A DNA stretch of 64,000 nucleotides from Diorhabda sublineata (Eukaryota > Arthropoda > Insecta > Coleoptera > Chrysomelidae), in the NCBI RefSeq assembly GCF_026230105.1, contig NC_079479.1, forward strand, positions 13,651,734 through 13,715,733, given 5' to 3'. A model generated the notes under the pieces. The model made no database searches and had not been told where the DNA came from. It saw only the letters and a list, made by a program, of their open reading frames with translations. Each line of letters starts with the position of its first letter. Positions within the stretch are counted from its first letter, which is position 1. Below are positions 22,701 to 34,569 of this stretch, one piece after another. A program made the position numbers and the translations under genes.

Positions 22701-24820
22701 ATAAAGATATTGAAAACATTTTGAAGTGAGGTAGAAGCGATCTGATACAACAAAGACTTTTTACAAAGGCAGCTGGCACTTGAGCTCAGGATGAGGTCCT
22801 GTTTGGACATAAAATATCACGTTAATAATGAGGTTAAAAGTAATATGTGGCCGATTTAGCGAAGATAGCTTCAGTAAAGTCCTCTTCAAGGCAACAACTT
22901 CTAATCTTCTACAAGGTTCAGATTCGTTTAACTTTAGATTTATAGGTGATCCAGAGTTGACCAGAAACTTGGTAAATGCTCGTACGATCTGTCGAACATA
23001 ATCCCGTCTAGAGCAGAACTTTAATGTATCGGGATTCATTTCTTTGGAGAAGTGCAAGCCTATGGAATTAGCTATATCACAATCTATAGAATTTCGAGAG
23101 TTTAATATCTATAGGCATCTCCATAAGGCAGTTCCCACTCGACTTACTTGGATGTAAAAGGGTTTATTCTATTGGGCTTGCTCTTTATAAACCAAATACC
23201 TTTTAAAAAGGAGTCATATGTGCGGTAAATCAACGATTTTGAAGAAACTAGATCAAGAATATTGTAGACTATATCAAAAATTATGTTTTTGCCCCAAACT
23301 TCTATTATAAATGACTAAGAGAGTAGAAGGGGTATTTTTTTTAACAAAAGAATTTTTTGAAAATTTCAGTATCAAGATTTTGTAATTAGTAATCATTTTT
23401 TACCAAAATAATTATAGATTGTCCTTTTAACATATGGAGAATCAGCGTTCTACATAACATCCGGCATATGTATTGTACTAAATATTTAACATTAACAATA
23501 TTCATTATTTAATTATTTTCGTTTTAAATATGCGTACAAAAAAAATTAACAGGTGTGCGATTGAATATTTCATTACCTTCAATTAAATGTATCATGTCAT
23601 TCGTTCCCAAGGTATATTGTGAAGAATAATGAAGAAATTGTCTTTCAAAATATACTATGACCATGATATGAACTTTTCGTTGGTGAAACAGCGCTAAAAG
23701 TTTTTTTCGTCCCTTGGAAGAGCTAAAATATTGTATTTGGTGGTGAGGGGGTCTGACCCTGATTTTGCACCTGACAAATTTCACCCAAAATACGATTTTT
23801 CCATATAGTGAGAAAGTCCAAGTTATCCAGTCTATTGTAAACTCTGGAAAATTTAGAAAAACCGCGTGAAAGCCGAAAATATGCTCAAAGAACATGTAAA
23901 ATTCCATTCGGCTTGAAACATTTTGAGTACTCCTTGGCTTACGTATTTTGGCACAACAATCTGATTAATTTATTTCAAAAGTTTTTGCAGAAATTAATTT
24001 ATCATCGACCTCCCATTCCATTGAAAAAATTCAATAAAATCTCGAAATTGTTTTTATTATGTTTGGTTATATTTTAAGACATATAAATTCAGTTTTTTCT
24101 TATGATAGAGCATGAGCTCCTTCCATTTAAATCTAATCTTTCTACTCGTTCCTTTTTTCGCAATTTCCATCTGTTTTCCCTTTTCCTTCGTCATTTTATC
24201 GTTTTCCCCGCAGTTCTACAACCACGGGTTGGAATTTCAACCACACTCAAAGGACTCAAACGGTAAAATACAAACATATTCACTCACTCACAACTCCATT
24301 AATTGGGAATCCAGTTGTGGACTGCTACAATATATAAATAAATCTTGTTGTTTTTAAGTTGTTTTTAATTTATAACTTCTTTTGTTCGTTGTGCCCTTTT
24401 GGATACGCAGTTATTGCTAATTTAATTTTTTTTATTGAATTTATTTATTACTGAAACTTTCTTATTGTTTTTAGTAATAAATATTAATTTGTATTATCGA
24501 TTCCGGGTGTAGTTCTAAAAGGTTAAATTTAATTTTTGATTTAATTCATCAGCTTCTCCGCAATTTTTATTAATTGTTCACCCCATCTGAGTACCAGTTA
24601 TTTGAATAGTTCAACTGAGGCCTAATACATACCACTTCTTGAGGAAGAGTCTCCTGCCGGAGAATTCAAGGTTATGAACAGTTGATAGCGATACATCGAT
24701 TTATAATTGATTTTAATCATTTACAGATAAGTATTCATGTAAAAATATTAATGACCCACTGAAATTAGTTAGTAGTACCCTTTTTCTTGGAAAATTTACA
24801 AAGTTATTAGAGAGAAATGT
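22701..24820. other. Intergenic; possible extension of the RT remnant to 23.1 kb, then nothing assigned
   Basis: The 127-codon minus ORF at 23524-23907 and the 98-codon minus ORF at 22761-23057 show no recognisable motif. The second overlaps likely retroelement debris read on the plus strand. Confidence 0.35.
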
Positions 24821-24828
24821 TAAGGGGA

Positions 24829-24961
24829 TTCAAAGAGCCCCCATAGTTAGAGAAAATTTGGAATGTCAAATAGAAGTAGACTTTAAAAGGGACCGAAATC
24901 AACAATATAAAAATGAAGAAGATGTAGGAAGTCTTCACATGAATTTAAATACATCCTGTAT
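24829..24961 (+). repeat. Direct repeat, left copy, flanking a T-rich minisatellite
   Basis: This copy begins TTCAAAGAGCCCCCAT and ends GAATTTAAATACATCCTGTA. The right copy is at 25551-25693. The arms are about 75-80% alike by eye, and the minisatellite lies between them. Confidence 0.8.
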
Positions 24962-24984
24962 ATATTTAAGACTTAAGATTTAAG

Positions 24985-25550
24985 ATTTTATAGAACTCTT
25001 TTTTTTCTCTTGACTTTTCTATTTCCCGTTTAAATTCATTTTTATTGAACTCCTTTGGATTTTTGTTGATTTTTCTTGACTCCTCTAGATTTTTGTCGAT
25101 TTTTCTTTTTTTTGTGGATTTTTGGTAACTTTTCTCAAATTATGTTGGTTTTTCTGGGTTATATTCGATTTCAATAGATCTCTTTGAATCTCTGTTGACT
25201 TTTCTTGGTTTTTCCTTTTGACTTCTCTATTTCCAATTTAAATCAATTTTTCTTGAACTCTAGATTTTGCTTGACCTCCTCTACATTTTTGTCGATTTTT
25301 CCTTGAACTCCCCTTTTTTTTTCGATTTTCCTTGAACTCTTTTAGATTTTTAACAACTTTTCTCGAACCCCTTTAAATTTTTGTTGACTTTTCTTAAACT
25401 TCTCTAGATTTTGTTGATTTTCTAGTTTTATTCCTGACGTTTTTTGTTTTAGTATCAAATTTTGTTTCTTCACTTTTTTTAGTTTTCCAATGATTCTTTT
25501 CTTTCTCAAATTACTTATTGACAATATTTTGCTGAATTCTTTTATTTTTG
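24985..25550 (+). repeat. T-rich minisatellite (TTTTTGTTGATTTTTCTTGAACTCC-type units), array 1
   Basis: Degenerate repetition of ATTTTTGTTGA / TTTTTCTTGAACTCC blocks with a unit of about 31 bp. An internal block at 25108-25255 is shared with array 2 (27545-27693). The antisense reading gives short Lys-rich coiled-coil-like ORFs, which I treat as repeat artefacts. Confidence 0.75.
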
Positions 25551-25693
25551 TAAGGTTTTCAAAGAGCCCCCATTTTTAGAGCAAATTCATAATTTCAAAT
25601 AGAAATAGACATTAAAAGGAACCAAAGTCAATAATACAAATATGACGAAGATGTAAAAAGTGTTCACATGAATTTAAATACATCTTGTATACA
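25551..25693 (+). repeat. Direct repeat, right copy, flanking the T-rich minisatellite
   Basis: Same element as 24829-24961 and in the same orientation. It ends ATACATCTTGTATACAGG. Confidence 0.8.
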
Positions 25694-25699
25694 GGTAAC

Positions 25700-27235
25700 A
25701 TTATAGGTAAACTGAAGTATTTTATTACCACCGTCAGAAATGACCCAACATTTCATAATATATTTCAAAATTTTATTGAACGTCGACCGCCTCAATATTT
25801 TACCTTTCTTTAAAACCTCACTGGTACCGAAATATAGTTCTTGTTAAAAGAACCATTTTATATTGGTTATATTTACAAAAAAATATTTTGCGTCAATTCT
25901 ACAATACTCGAAATTCGTTTTATGTAATATTGCCACAATAAAATAATAAAAAATTGTGTAAAGTTTGAAGAAACCTTTTTGAAAATGTGTAATCGGCACG
26001 TAACTTTCCAAAAACTTTTATAGGGATACCCATAAAACGGTAAACCCCATAAAAATTGGTGTAGAAATACCGCCGAAAATTCAGTTGTTACCTAAAATTT
26101 TATGTTTATATAATATTTGTGCAAATTGGTTTCAAAAATGTTTATACCTAGACATTATTCAGAAGTGAAAGTAATAAATATTTATGGGTATTCTGTAAAA
26201 CGTGAACCTTAAGTACATGAAATAATATTTATAAAAAACCATGTAATAAATTCGGACTTGATTTATTCTCTCCAATAATGCATCTAGAATTTCTCGGAAA
26301 TAAAGTCTTTTCTAAAAATCTAATGGATATTTTGTTATTTCAAAGTTTGAATTAAAAATTTGAATGAAAATCGAAAATAATATGGAATACGGGACGTAAA
26401 ACAGAACATGGATTAGTTGTTGATATTCATAATGAACACACTGTGTACACCAATACTCGTTTCCATGACAAAGTTATCGTTTTCAGAGACTGAAGAGAAA
26501 ATAAGGAAAGAAACAGATGATTATATGGACAGAGGCTTAGAGGAAATTGGTAAGAAGGAACGATCACAAACAACTTGATGTTTAAGATGATACGAAGCGG
26601 GTTTTTCGATCTAGGAAATTGTGATGAGTACAAAATAGTTAGTTTTATAGTACGAATATGAATAACGATGAAAAGCTACAAAAATTAGAGCGAAACTAGG
26701 ATTTACTTGAGGAAGACGTGGTTCCCGAATCGTATTAGCAATATCTTTACCTGACCGCGTGCTAAAAACTAATGTGCCTTTCGTTGTGGTAAAATCAAAA
26801 AGATTTTGGAATTTTGTTTGAAAAACGATATTAATTCGATGAATTCAAGATCTTATTGTTAATTATGACTACAAAATTATAGCGAGTGTACTAATATTTC
26901 AATTATTATTGACATCGTCCAAGAAGTGGGATTCTTTTTAAGTTCCATGGCAAATTAAGTCCAAGTTATGGATTGGAACTATGAAATAAACTAAACTTTT
27001 TGGATAATTTGAGGAGGATATTGTGAAAAATTCATAGGAAATTGGAATTGTTGATCATTCTTAGTTCCAACTAATTTATGTAGTGAACTTCTTAATGTTT
27101 TTTTCTAATTTTTGAATGGTTTTTTGTATTTGTTTCTTACATAATTATTGGTATTTCTTTAGTTTGTAGATAATTCTAGATTTTCTAGCATTTTTTTTAT
27201 TTCTATCGATGCCTCTCAATACTGTCACATTATTT
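25700..27235. other. Intergenic, with one foldback-element copy (listed separately)
   Basis: AT-rich DNA. No coding region is supported outside the repeat at 26418-26497. Confidence 0.4.
26418..26497. repeat. Foldback element copy 1 (partial)
   Basis: TGATATTCATAATGAACACACTGTGTACACC and the inner block TTTCAGAGACTGAAG match the left half of the element at 33.2 kb. The right half is missing, and the middle (CACAAAATTACACAG...) is deleted. Confidence 0.65.
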
Positions 27236-27239
27236 TGTT

Positions 27240-28235
27240 CTTATTGTCCTGGATTTGTGTTGAATATTTTCCATTTTTCGCATCTTTCATCAGTTTCAAT
27301 TGGTTACTGTTATTGTTTTCAGGTTTTCTGTTAATTTTTCTTGAAATATCTGTTAATTCACTCGATTCGCCCCAGCTTTAATCGATTTTGAATGACTTTT
27401 TCGATTCTTTCCGATTTTAATTGAATTTTGTTTCGTTTTTCTTGATTCTTCTCGGTTTAAATTGATTTTTTTCCGTATATTCAACAATTTTTCTGATTCT
27501 GACATTAATTTAGAATTTTTATTGATTCCAATCGATTTTTTCGTTTTTTTGTGGATTTTTGTTAAATTTTCTCAAATTATGTGGGTTTTTCTAGATTATT
27601 TTCGATTTCAATAGATCTCTTCGAATCTCTGTTGACTTTTCTTGGTTTTTCCTCTTTACTTCTCTATTTCCCATTTAAATCAATTTTTCTTGTATTCTTC
27701 TAGATTTTTGTTGATTTTTCTTGAACTCCTCTAGATTTTTGTTCATTTTTCTTAAACTTTTTCAGATTTTTGTTGATTTTTCTTGAATTCCTCTAGATTT
27801 TTGTTGACTTTTCTTGAACTCCTCTAGATTTTTGTTCATTTTTCTTAAACTTTTTCAGATTTTTGTTGATTTTTCTTGAATTCCTCTAGATTTTTGTTGA
27901 CTTTTCTTGAATTCCTCTAGATTTTTGTGGATTTTTCTTGAACTCCTCTAGTTTTTTTATATTTCTTGAACTTCCCTAGATTTTTGTTGATTTTTTTTGA
28001 CTCATTTTTTTTATTTTTCTTGACTATTTTCTCTTTTATCTTATTTTTTCTTTTTCAGTTTCAATTATTTGTTGTCGTTTTCCTGAATTTTTGTTGTTTA
28101 TTTTCATCCAATTCAATTTACTCTTATTTTTCTCTGATTTCTTGTTGACTTTTGTCAATTTTTATCAATTTTTGTTTTATATTTTCGCAGTTTTGTTGAT
28201 TCTTCTCGGCTTGATTTTGATTCAAATTTTGGTTC
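27240..28235 (+). repeat. T-rich minisatellite, array 2
   Basis: About 31-bp units of the form CTTGAACTCCTCTAGATTTT followed by TGTTGATTTTT are clearest at 27690-27960. There is a higher-order repeat of roughly 100 bp (TTCATTTTTCTTAAACTTTT block near 27745 and 27836). It shares the 150-bp block with array 1. No flanking direct repeats like those of array 1 were found. Confidence 0.75.
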
Positions 28236-29240
28236 TCGAGATTTTTGATTTCCTTGTTTCTTCTTGGAGTCATTCTTTTATATTTCACCCGATTTGTGTT
28301 CTTTTTATGTGAAGTTCTCTCATTCTTCTGCAACTTACGCTAATTTTTTTTTAGATTATTCTGGATTTCAATTCATTTCCATTCTTTTTCTCTCGATTTT
28401 TCTGGTAAGATATTATTTGAATTTTGTTTTTATTTTTCGGAGTATATTCTCATATTTATGATCATAAATATGTTCGGTATTCCCACTTTGTACTAAAACT
28501 GTTTATCTAAACTTTTTTTTTTATTCATAGCATCGCAAATTACAATATTTATCGGTAACGAAGCTCGACAATCCGGAAAAATCATAATCTCGTTCGTGTC
28601 TAACAATCCTCAACTGCGTAACTACAGAAAAATGTAATAAAAACTCAGTTCACGATTTCACGTTTCGCCCAAAGAATAAAATGACCATTATCCCCTTTGG
28701 TGGATCATTATTTTCGGTCGTTTCTCCTACCTTGCTCATTTCAGATCTAATTATTTATATCTATCAGTCATTTCGACTCGGCTAGTCATTTGGTCACGTT
28801 TATTTTATAATATCAACATTTCTAAATCGATTTCAATCCATCAGTTATACGACCAAGCTTTTAAGATATCCCCCCCCCCCCCGAAAAAAACTATCAATTT
28901 TATTTAATTCGGGTAAACGAATGATGGCTATGCAAACGAACCTCCCCGACCAATTTAATGATTTTTCGCATTATTTAGAAAGTCCATACTGCACGAACCG
29001 AATGTTCAAAGCAATATCAAATAACATAGATGGGAAATCATTGCGGAATAATTCTGATCGCTGAACATTCAGGTTATTGTGAAAAAAAATAGATCCACTA
29101 AATTACTACTCACTATTCTTCGTTTGAAATGTACCGTGAAAATTTTCATCTGCCTATAAATATAAATTATGGAAATTGAAGAAACCGTCTCGTGTGAAAC
29201 CTGCTTTATCAATAAACAGTACTTTTGTGACTTTTCTTTC
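28236..29240. other. Intergenic; contains a C13 run
   Basis: A run of 13 C occurs at 28870-28882, striking in this AT-rich setting. No gene is supported. Confidence 0.45.
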
Positions 29241-29357
29241 TTTTCATCTCCAACTAGATGGATAAACCAAATAAAACCCTTGATAAAAATAAGACTAAAT
29301 CATGCCGAAAAGATTGTACTGCATAGGGAAGCATGGAAACAACTGCTAAATTAAATA
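29240..29357 (+). pseudogene. C-terminal tail of a non-LTR retrotransposon ORF
   Basis: The reading SPTRWINQIKPLIKIRLNHA followed by EKIVLHREAWKQLLN resembles the RP..RW.DqI...g...A...A.dR..Wr.L end of RTE-type ORF2. It ends at a TAA near 29354. Only the tail is present. Confidence 0.55.
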
Positions 29358-29359
29358 TA

Positions 29360-30375
29360 AATGGTGTTACTCCATCCTTTGGAGGATAATCTTTCCATTC
29401 TCCTGCAGAGGAGGAATGGTACGCCCATGGTTTATGAATGCTCAAGTTTCTTAATACTCTTTTATACATAAAAATAGGGTGTTATGTAAAAAACTGGATA
29501 GAAAGTAATTTTCTTGTACTTTTGTGGTGTATTAAATCTAACTACAATGTCTGTACACCCATACAATTCCTATTATACTGTTTCATAAATTCCGCGAAGC
29601 AACAGTTGACTTTAAAATCACATCTAAAATTCCTGAATGAATACAAATGAGTATGTGGAAATAATATAAACGTTACATATAGTAAACAAAATGATAGACT
29701 TTACGAAAATAACCCCGTTCAAATATTAAACAGAAATTTCCATTTCTCTCACGAAATAGTGAAGTTTCTCGTCACCCCATCCAAATTTCTTAACTTTCCC
29801 CTTTTGTAATTATACACACTACTTTCTTGAGCTTCTCTTCTCTTTTGTAACAATTATATACGTCGCTGTATTTTGACTTGTTACCGTTGAAAAAAAAGCG
29901 GCTCTTCTCGACACAAAAGCAACATCAAACGGCTCTCCTTTAATTAGCGAGAAGAAAAACGAAAACCTGCGACATGCCGAGCTTTATATGAGTATTTTTT
30001 TTTTAATTGATACTATCGAAAAAATTTTTAATTATTATTCATAGATTGTTTTTTCGCGTTACATAATTATCTTGAATTTAACGTCTTTTGAATTTTCTTA
30101 CTTTTACATTGTTATTAGACTGTTTGGTTTTTCCTTTATTTCGATAGAAATTTGATTTAGAGTTACTCATACTTTCAATCTGGACGTTACTTTGAACAAA
30201 ACACGGAGACGAATCAGTATTATTAAGGTACTTGCAGGAAAATTTGGACAAACCCATTCCTCTATCATACTTTATAAGTATCCGACCTTTAATTGAATAT
30301 GAAGTCAAAGTCTGCTTCGCCCTTAACAAGTATTTTGTACTTCAACCGAATGATGTATCTAGTGTACGTGAAAAG
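29360..30375. other. Intergenic, no gene seen
   Basis: Only short unassigned ORFs are present. Confidence 0.4.
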
Positions 30376-30379
30376 AGAT

Positions 30380-30472
30380 GACGTGAATCGAGCGCGCGTG
30401 AATTGAACGCACGTGAATCGAGCGCACAATGGTTCGAGCGAACGTGAATCGAGCGCACGGTGGCTCGAGCGT
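30380..30472. repeat. Short CpG-bearing minisatellite (ACGTGAATCGAGCGC units)
   Basis: ACGTGAATCGAGCGC-type units of about 15 bp recur five to six times with variants (GTGAATTGAACGC, GGTTCGAGCGA, GGCTCGAGCGT). The tract is rich in CpG, unlike its surroundings. Confidence 0.7.
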
Positions 30473-30636
30473 ACATTTGCAGGTAAAAAGACAATATCTT
30501 CAATCCCTGTATATAGCTTGTAATGTTTATTACCATAAATAAAAGAAGAAATGTTATAGAATAGTTAAACAGACAGTAACAAATAGTTAATATTATTTCA
30601 TCAATGTGATAATAGTAATAGTTTCTTAGTCACATC

Positions 30637-30838
30637 TAACCTAACCTAACATAACCTAACCTAAGCTAACCTAACCTGATCTAAGCTAGCCTAACCTAAG
30701 CTAACCTAACCTAACCTAACCTAACCTAACCTAAACTAACCTAACCTAACCTAACCTAACCTAACGTAAGCTAACCTAACCTATCTAACTTAACCTAACC
30801 TAACCTAACTTAACCTAATCCAAATCTAACTTGCCTAA
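30637..30838. repeat. Interstitial (CCTAA)n tract, insect telomere-type repeat
   Basis: About 200 bp of CTAAC pentamers, many perfect, with scattered variants (CTAAG, CTGAT, CTTAA). It reads TTAGG on the minus strand. This orientation is opposite to the decamer array at 45.8-49.3 kb. Confidence 0.9.
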
Positions 30839-30869
30839 CCAAACTATTCTCAATTAGAAAGGCTTTTTT

Positions 30870-31277
30870 GTGGAAAACTCAAAATTTTTCCATTATTTTG
30901 AACCTAATATCAAAATGCACTCATGCAGTGATCTTCGAAGAAGAACATTTCTTCTTCTGTTTCTTCCTTCAGTAACTCCCCTATCTCCATCAGATGAATC
31001 CTGGGGAATTCTGCGGTTCTCTTTTGACGTAATATCTGACGATAACCTCAGATTCAACGGCCCTTATACATTTTCACCTGTTCATTACACGTGCGAACCT
31101 TTTGGTATGTCGAGGTTTTTTGTTTTGTTGTCATTTATCAAATTTTCAAGTACGAAATTCAATTCGACGCCCGATAAATTGCATTGGTGTATTTTTTCTA
31201 TATTTAAGGCCTTTTTTGGAACAAACCAAATACCTCGTGAAAATGAAGGCAAGGCAAATCGAAGAGACAAATTTTGA
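30870..31277 (+). other. Unassigned 135-codon ORF
   Basis: One of the longest ORFs outside Toll. It starts ATGGAAAACTCAAAATTT directly after the CCTAA tract. I recognise no domain, and the antisense strand is also open in part (31085-31294). I do not call it a gene; it could be chance or transposon debris. Confidence 0.2.
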
Positions 31278-31463
31278 CATTCGTGTTGCAACAAAACATT
31301 TCTCTCTTTGTATCATTAAATTTTGTTTATTATTGTTTTTTAGAATCCAAACAATTTTCAAGCTATTATCTATATACAATAAACCCAAAATTTTTATTGT
31401 AAACACTCTCGTTTGTGAGATACATACTGATTGATTTAGTTTTCATTCGAATCTATGATTCTT

Positions 31464-32060
31464 TTAGAGATAGCCCCATTGACGTTCTATAGGATTCATA
31501 TGCGGGCTGTTACGTGGCCACACTAATAAAGGGATAGTGACCTGTTTAGCAACGTGAGGACGAACGTTGTTCTGCATGCATAAAAAATTAGTCCTCGTAC
31601 ATTTACAGACCAATTCAATACGAGCATCCAAGCGAATTCTTCCCCAAAATATTTTAGAACCACCACCAAAAAGCAATTCAGGAGAGATATTAAAGCTGGC
31701 AAACCTTTTTTCTTGGAGCCTTAAGGTTAACTCCAGTTTCATCAGATAGCAGACCCCGTTTTTCCAATCAGGGTGGTCTAATTTTAATGTAGTCTTGCTA
31801 AATTTATTTTCTGAACGTTGTGTTCTTTGGTAAGCAAGGGCGTTTTCACTGATCTTCTGTTGCTTTATCCAGCTTTATGGAAACGTCTTCTAACCGATAC
31901 GATCGATATTTCGAACATATGATTGCTGGTCTTCCATTTCTGACAACACCTCGTTTCAAAAAACGATCATCAGTTTGATTAGTCCAACTTTTTTGTCCTC
32001 ATCTTGGTTTTTCCAGTTACTCTATGCGACTGATGCTGGAATGATGTCTTCATAACAAAC
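31464..32060 (-). pseudogene. Tc1-family transposase, decayed, minus strand
   Basis: In minus-strand order: a helix-turn-helix-like SVRRRFHKAG, KTPLLTKEHNVQKINLARLH, a D-less LMKLELTLRLQ in place of SDESRF, FGGGSKIFWGRIRLDARIEL (GGGSVMVWGGIS..grTeLv), FLCMQNNVRPHVAK (DNARPH with D to N) and VWPRNSPHMNPIERQWGYL (WP..SPDLNPIE, with Glu kept). The order and motifs are those of a DD34E Tc1 transposase. The first two catalytic acids are lost and frames are broken. Confidence 0.85.
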
Positions 32061-32069
32061 CAGCAACTT

Positions 32070-33195
32070 ATCCTTCATTCAGGAGAGTGGATGCTACCTC
32101 CTCCATGGACTAATTTCATTGACGGTTCTATTTTTATCTGATATTTCCTCAAGCTGGCTTCTACCAGAAACTTTGCTCCAATCAGCACTTAAGAAACTAT
32201 TGATACAGTTTTAGTCTAAAACGAACTTATACAACAATTGTAACTATCAAACAAGGTCCATGTCGAACATTAATTTATTAATAGATAAAATATGAGTGAT
32301 GCGTTAATTTTCTCCAGGAGTTTATCGGAAAAATATATGAAAATCTATTGGGAGTTCGTTCGGAAGTTGTATCCGAACGATTTCCTTCATTTTTTGACTG
32401 CTCGGTATTTATGTATAGATTTGTCACTCAAATCATGACCTTCTTAACTTATACTCGAAACTGATTCATTTACCGTTTATTTTCGATGTGTTCTTCTTTT
32501 ATATTTCAAATTCTAATGGAATTAAGTTGTTCGTTTTGGTATCAGAACACTCAGTAAATCAAGAAGCTCCTTAATTCGAGATCTGATGTGTATTTGTTGA
32601 GGATATCCAATGCTGACTTTTTTACGAAATTTATTGATACAGATGTCGCTGCTGCAGATCAGCACAAGTCCTCTTGTTTCAAATCAATAATAAACTCAGT
32701 CATCGAAAGAAAAACACTCGGTATGCGTTTATAAAGATACAGTGGGGTCATTAAAAGTGTTTCAATCCCATTGTAAACTCTTCAGTTTTATTTAATTTAT
32801 CGCCTTCTCCGATTCCCACTCTCGTTTCTACCACGTTGCTCGACATACCAGTTGTATCGTTTCAAACTAGTTGGCTGTTGTGGCAACGTTTAAATTGGAT
32901 AATCGATGTAATACGCTTATTACAAGACCACGTATATTAACAACCTGTTTTCCAAAATAGAACTGAAGGTAAAATATTGGAAATAAATGCGTAGGATAAA
33001 GTTTAATCTTATTCAAAAGTCAGGTATAATTTCCAATTCACTAAAATTTTTATTATTACTTATCATGAATTGATTTATGAGACGTCGAAATACGCTTTTC
33101 AAAACAAATTTAATGTTATAGAAAGTTTCGTTTTCTGCCGATTCGATGATTCTTTCTGTTCTAAGCTTATTCTTCCTCAAATTCATCCTTAAACC
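32070..33195. other. Intergenic, no gene seen
   Basis: No recognisable element between the Tc1 remnant and the foldback element. Confidence 0.4.
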
Positions 33196-33232
33196 AAGTT
33201 GAAATTTTTGGATTTTTGGTTGGTGATATTCA

Positions 33233-33437
33233 TACTGAACACACTGTACACACCACCACTACATCAACACACAAAATTACACAGTCTGACGCGAGTTTCG
33301 ATAACCAAACACTCGTCTTCAGAGACTGAAGACAATTTACCTTCATTCTCTGAAGATGATAACTTGATTATCGAAACGCGCGTCAAACAGTGTAATTTTG
33401 TGTGTCGGTGTAGTAGTAGTCTAGTTTTTTCAGTGTA
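33233..33437. repeat. Foldback element copy 2 (complete ~200-bp imperfect palindrome)
   Basis: The left arm (ACACACAAAATTACACAGTC, TTTCGATAACCA) is mirrored by the right arm (GATTATCGAAACGCGCGTC, CAGTGTAATTTTGTGTGT). Arms are about 70-90 bp. The centre holds CTTCAGAGACTGAAG, itself a 6-bp stem. Copies lie at 26.4 and 50.2 kb. A chance ORF (33199-33438) crosses it. Confidence 0.85.
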
Positions 33438-33734
33438 AATTCATCCTTTGGTAGTTGAAGATTTGTAGAAGGGGATATTTTAATCGTTCACCGGGGGATT
33501 CTCTATTATCTTCATCAACAATAACTCTTACAATTCTTACTCGGAAGGAGTTTTCAGAGCATCCTATTCTTTCTCTTTTTTCATAAATTGATACACACTG
33601 TATATGATTTGTCGAGTATAACCATGAATTATTTTATTGGAGCACTCATCTTTCCAGATTTTGTCTAAAACAAAAGACTTCTGACATAGAGAACGTCGAA
33701 ATCCCTTAAAATTTCTCCTATTTATCGATTTGTC

Positions 33735-33950
33735 GTTAATCCTGCTCCACTACCAATTTCAACAAAAAGCATTTCTGCTTTTGCTTCTATTGGAATATTT
33801 ATTCGAACCATCCAGGAACCTCCTCCAAAAGCCACGTGTGAATCTTTCTCCAGGTCTTCTGTAAATTCGTCCTTTTCTATGGTTACCGTGAAGGCACATT
33901 TTGATATCTCTTTTCCTCATTTGGCGTCAGTACAATTAACCCAGGAAAAT
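33735..33950 (-). pseudogene. Second Tc1-family transposase remnant, minus strand
   Basis: The minus strand reads CLHGNHRKGRIYRRPGERF, then in another frame VAFGGGSWMVRINIPIEAKA and LFVEIGSGAGLTTNRY. These are the H...R.R.YRRPGERF / FGGGSVMVWGGI / LTA.RY region of Tc1-like transposases. It is distinct in sequence from the copy at 31.5-32.06 kb. Confidence 0.65.
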
Positions 33951-34569
33951 TGTAGATGAGCTGGCTTGGGAGACTGAGGTTGATTTGAATATTTTTGGCT
34001 TCGTTCCAAATTTAGCCGAAAATTGATCTCTGTTGAGGTACGTCAGGAACATTCCTAATTTCTCAACTTTTCTCTATTCAACTCTACAAAATCTCTCCTT
34101 AATGTCCTGTACATAATGAGCAGTTGCCATATCTGATGAAAAGACAAAATTTCCTTCGTGAACTGTATTAATATAGATCCAATACTATTCATATATTTTG
34201 GCGATTACAGAATTTCCAGAAGGATAAATGTATGATGAAGAACGACCACCAGAAGATATCCCCAACCATACCAACACTTTTGATATCATCTTTTTTAGTG
34301 TTATTAGATATAAATAAACTTCTGGATTGAGTTCGTAGAGGATAATCTTGATTTTTCAATTATATTCTGTTCTTTTAGAATGTTGCTTACATATTTTTAC
34401 CAAATGTTTGGAAACTGACTCCAGTTTTTCTTGATTTATTTTAAACTAAGTTTTTCTCTTTTTTTGATATTTTTTTGCTTTTCTGGTTTGTTTGTTTGGT
34501 TATTTCCTTACAAAGTGATTGACCATGAGGGTTTTCTTCAAATGTTGTTTTTGTTTATGAAACTTTTGT

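Noticed and set aside
25342..25524. Lys/Gln-rich coiled-coil-like minus ORF
   Set aside because: It is the antisense reading of the T-rich minisatellite. The same applies to ORFs at 27966-28461.
26690..26790. Homeobox-like string KTWFPNR in one frame
   Set aside because: No flanking homeodomain residues are present and the frame has stops, so it is chance.
30637..30838. A true chromosome end
   Set aside because: Unique and transposon-derived DNA continues on both sides and the repeat is degenerate, so it is interstitial.
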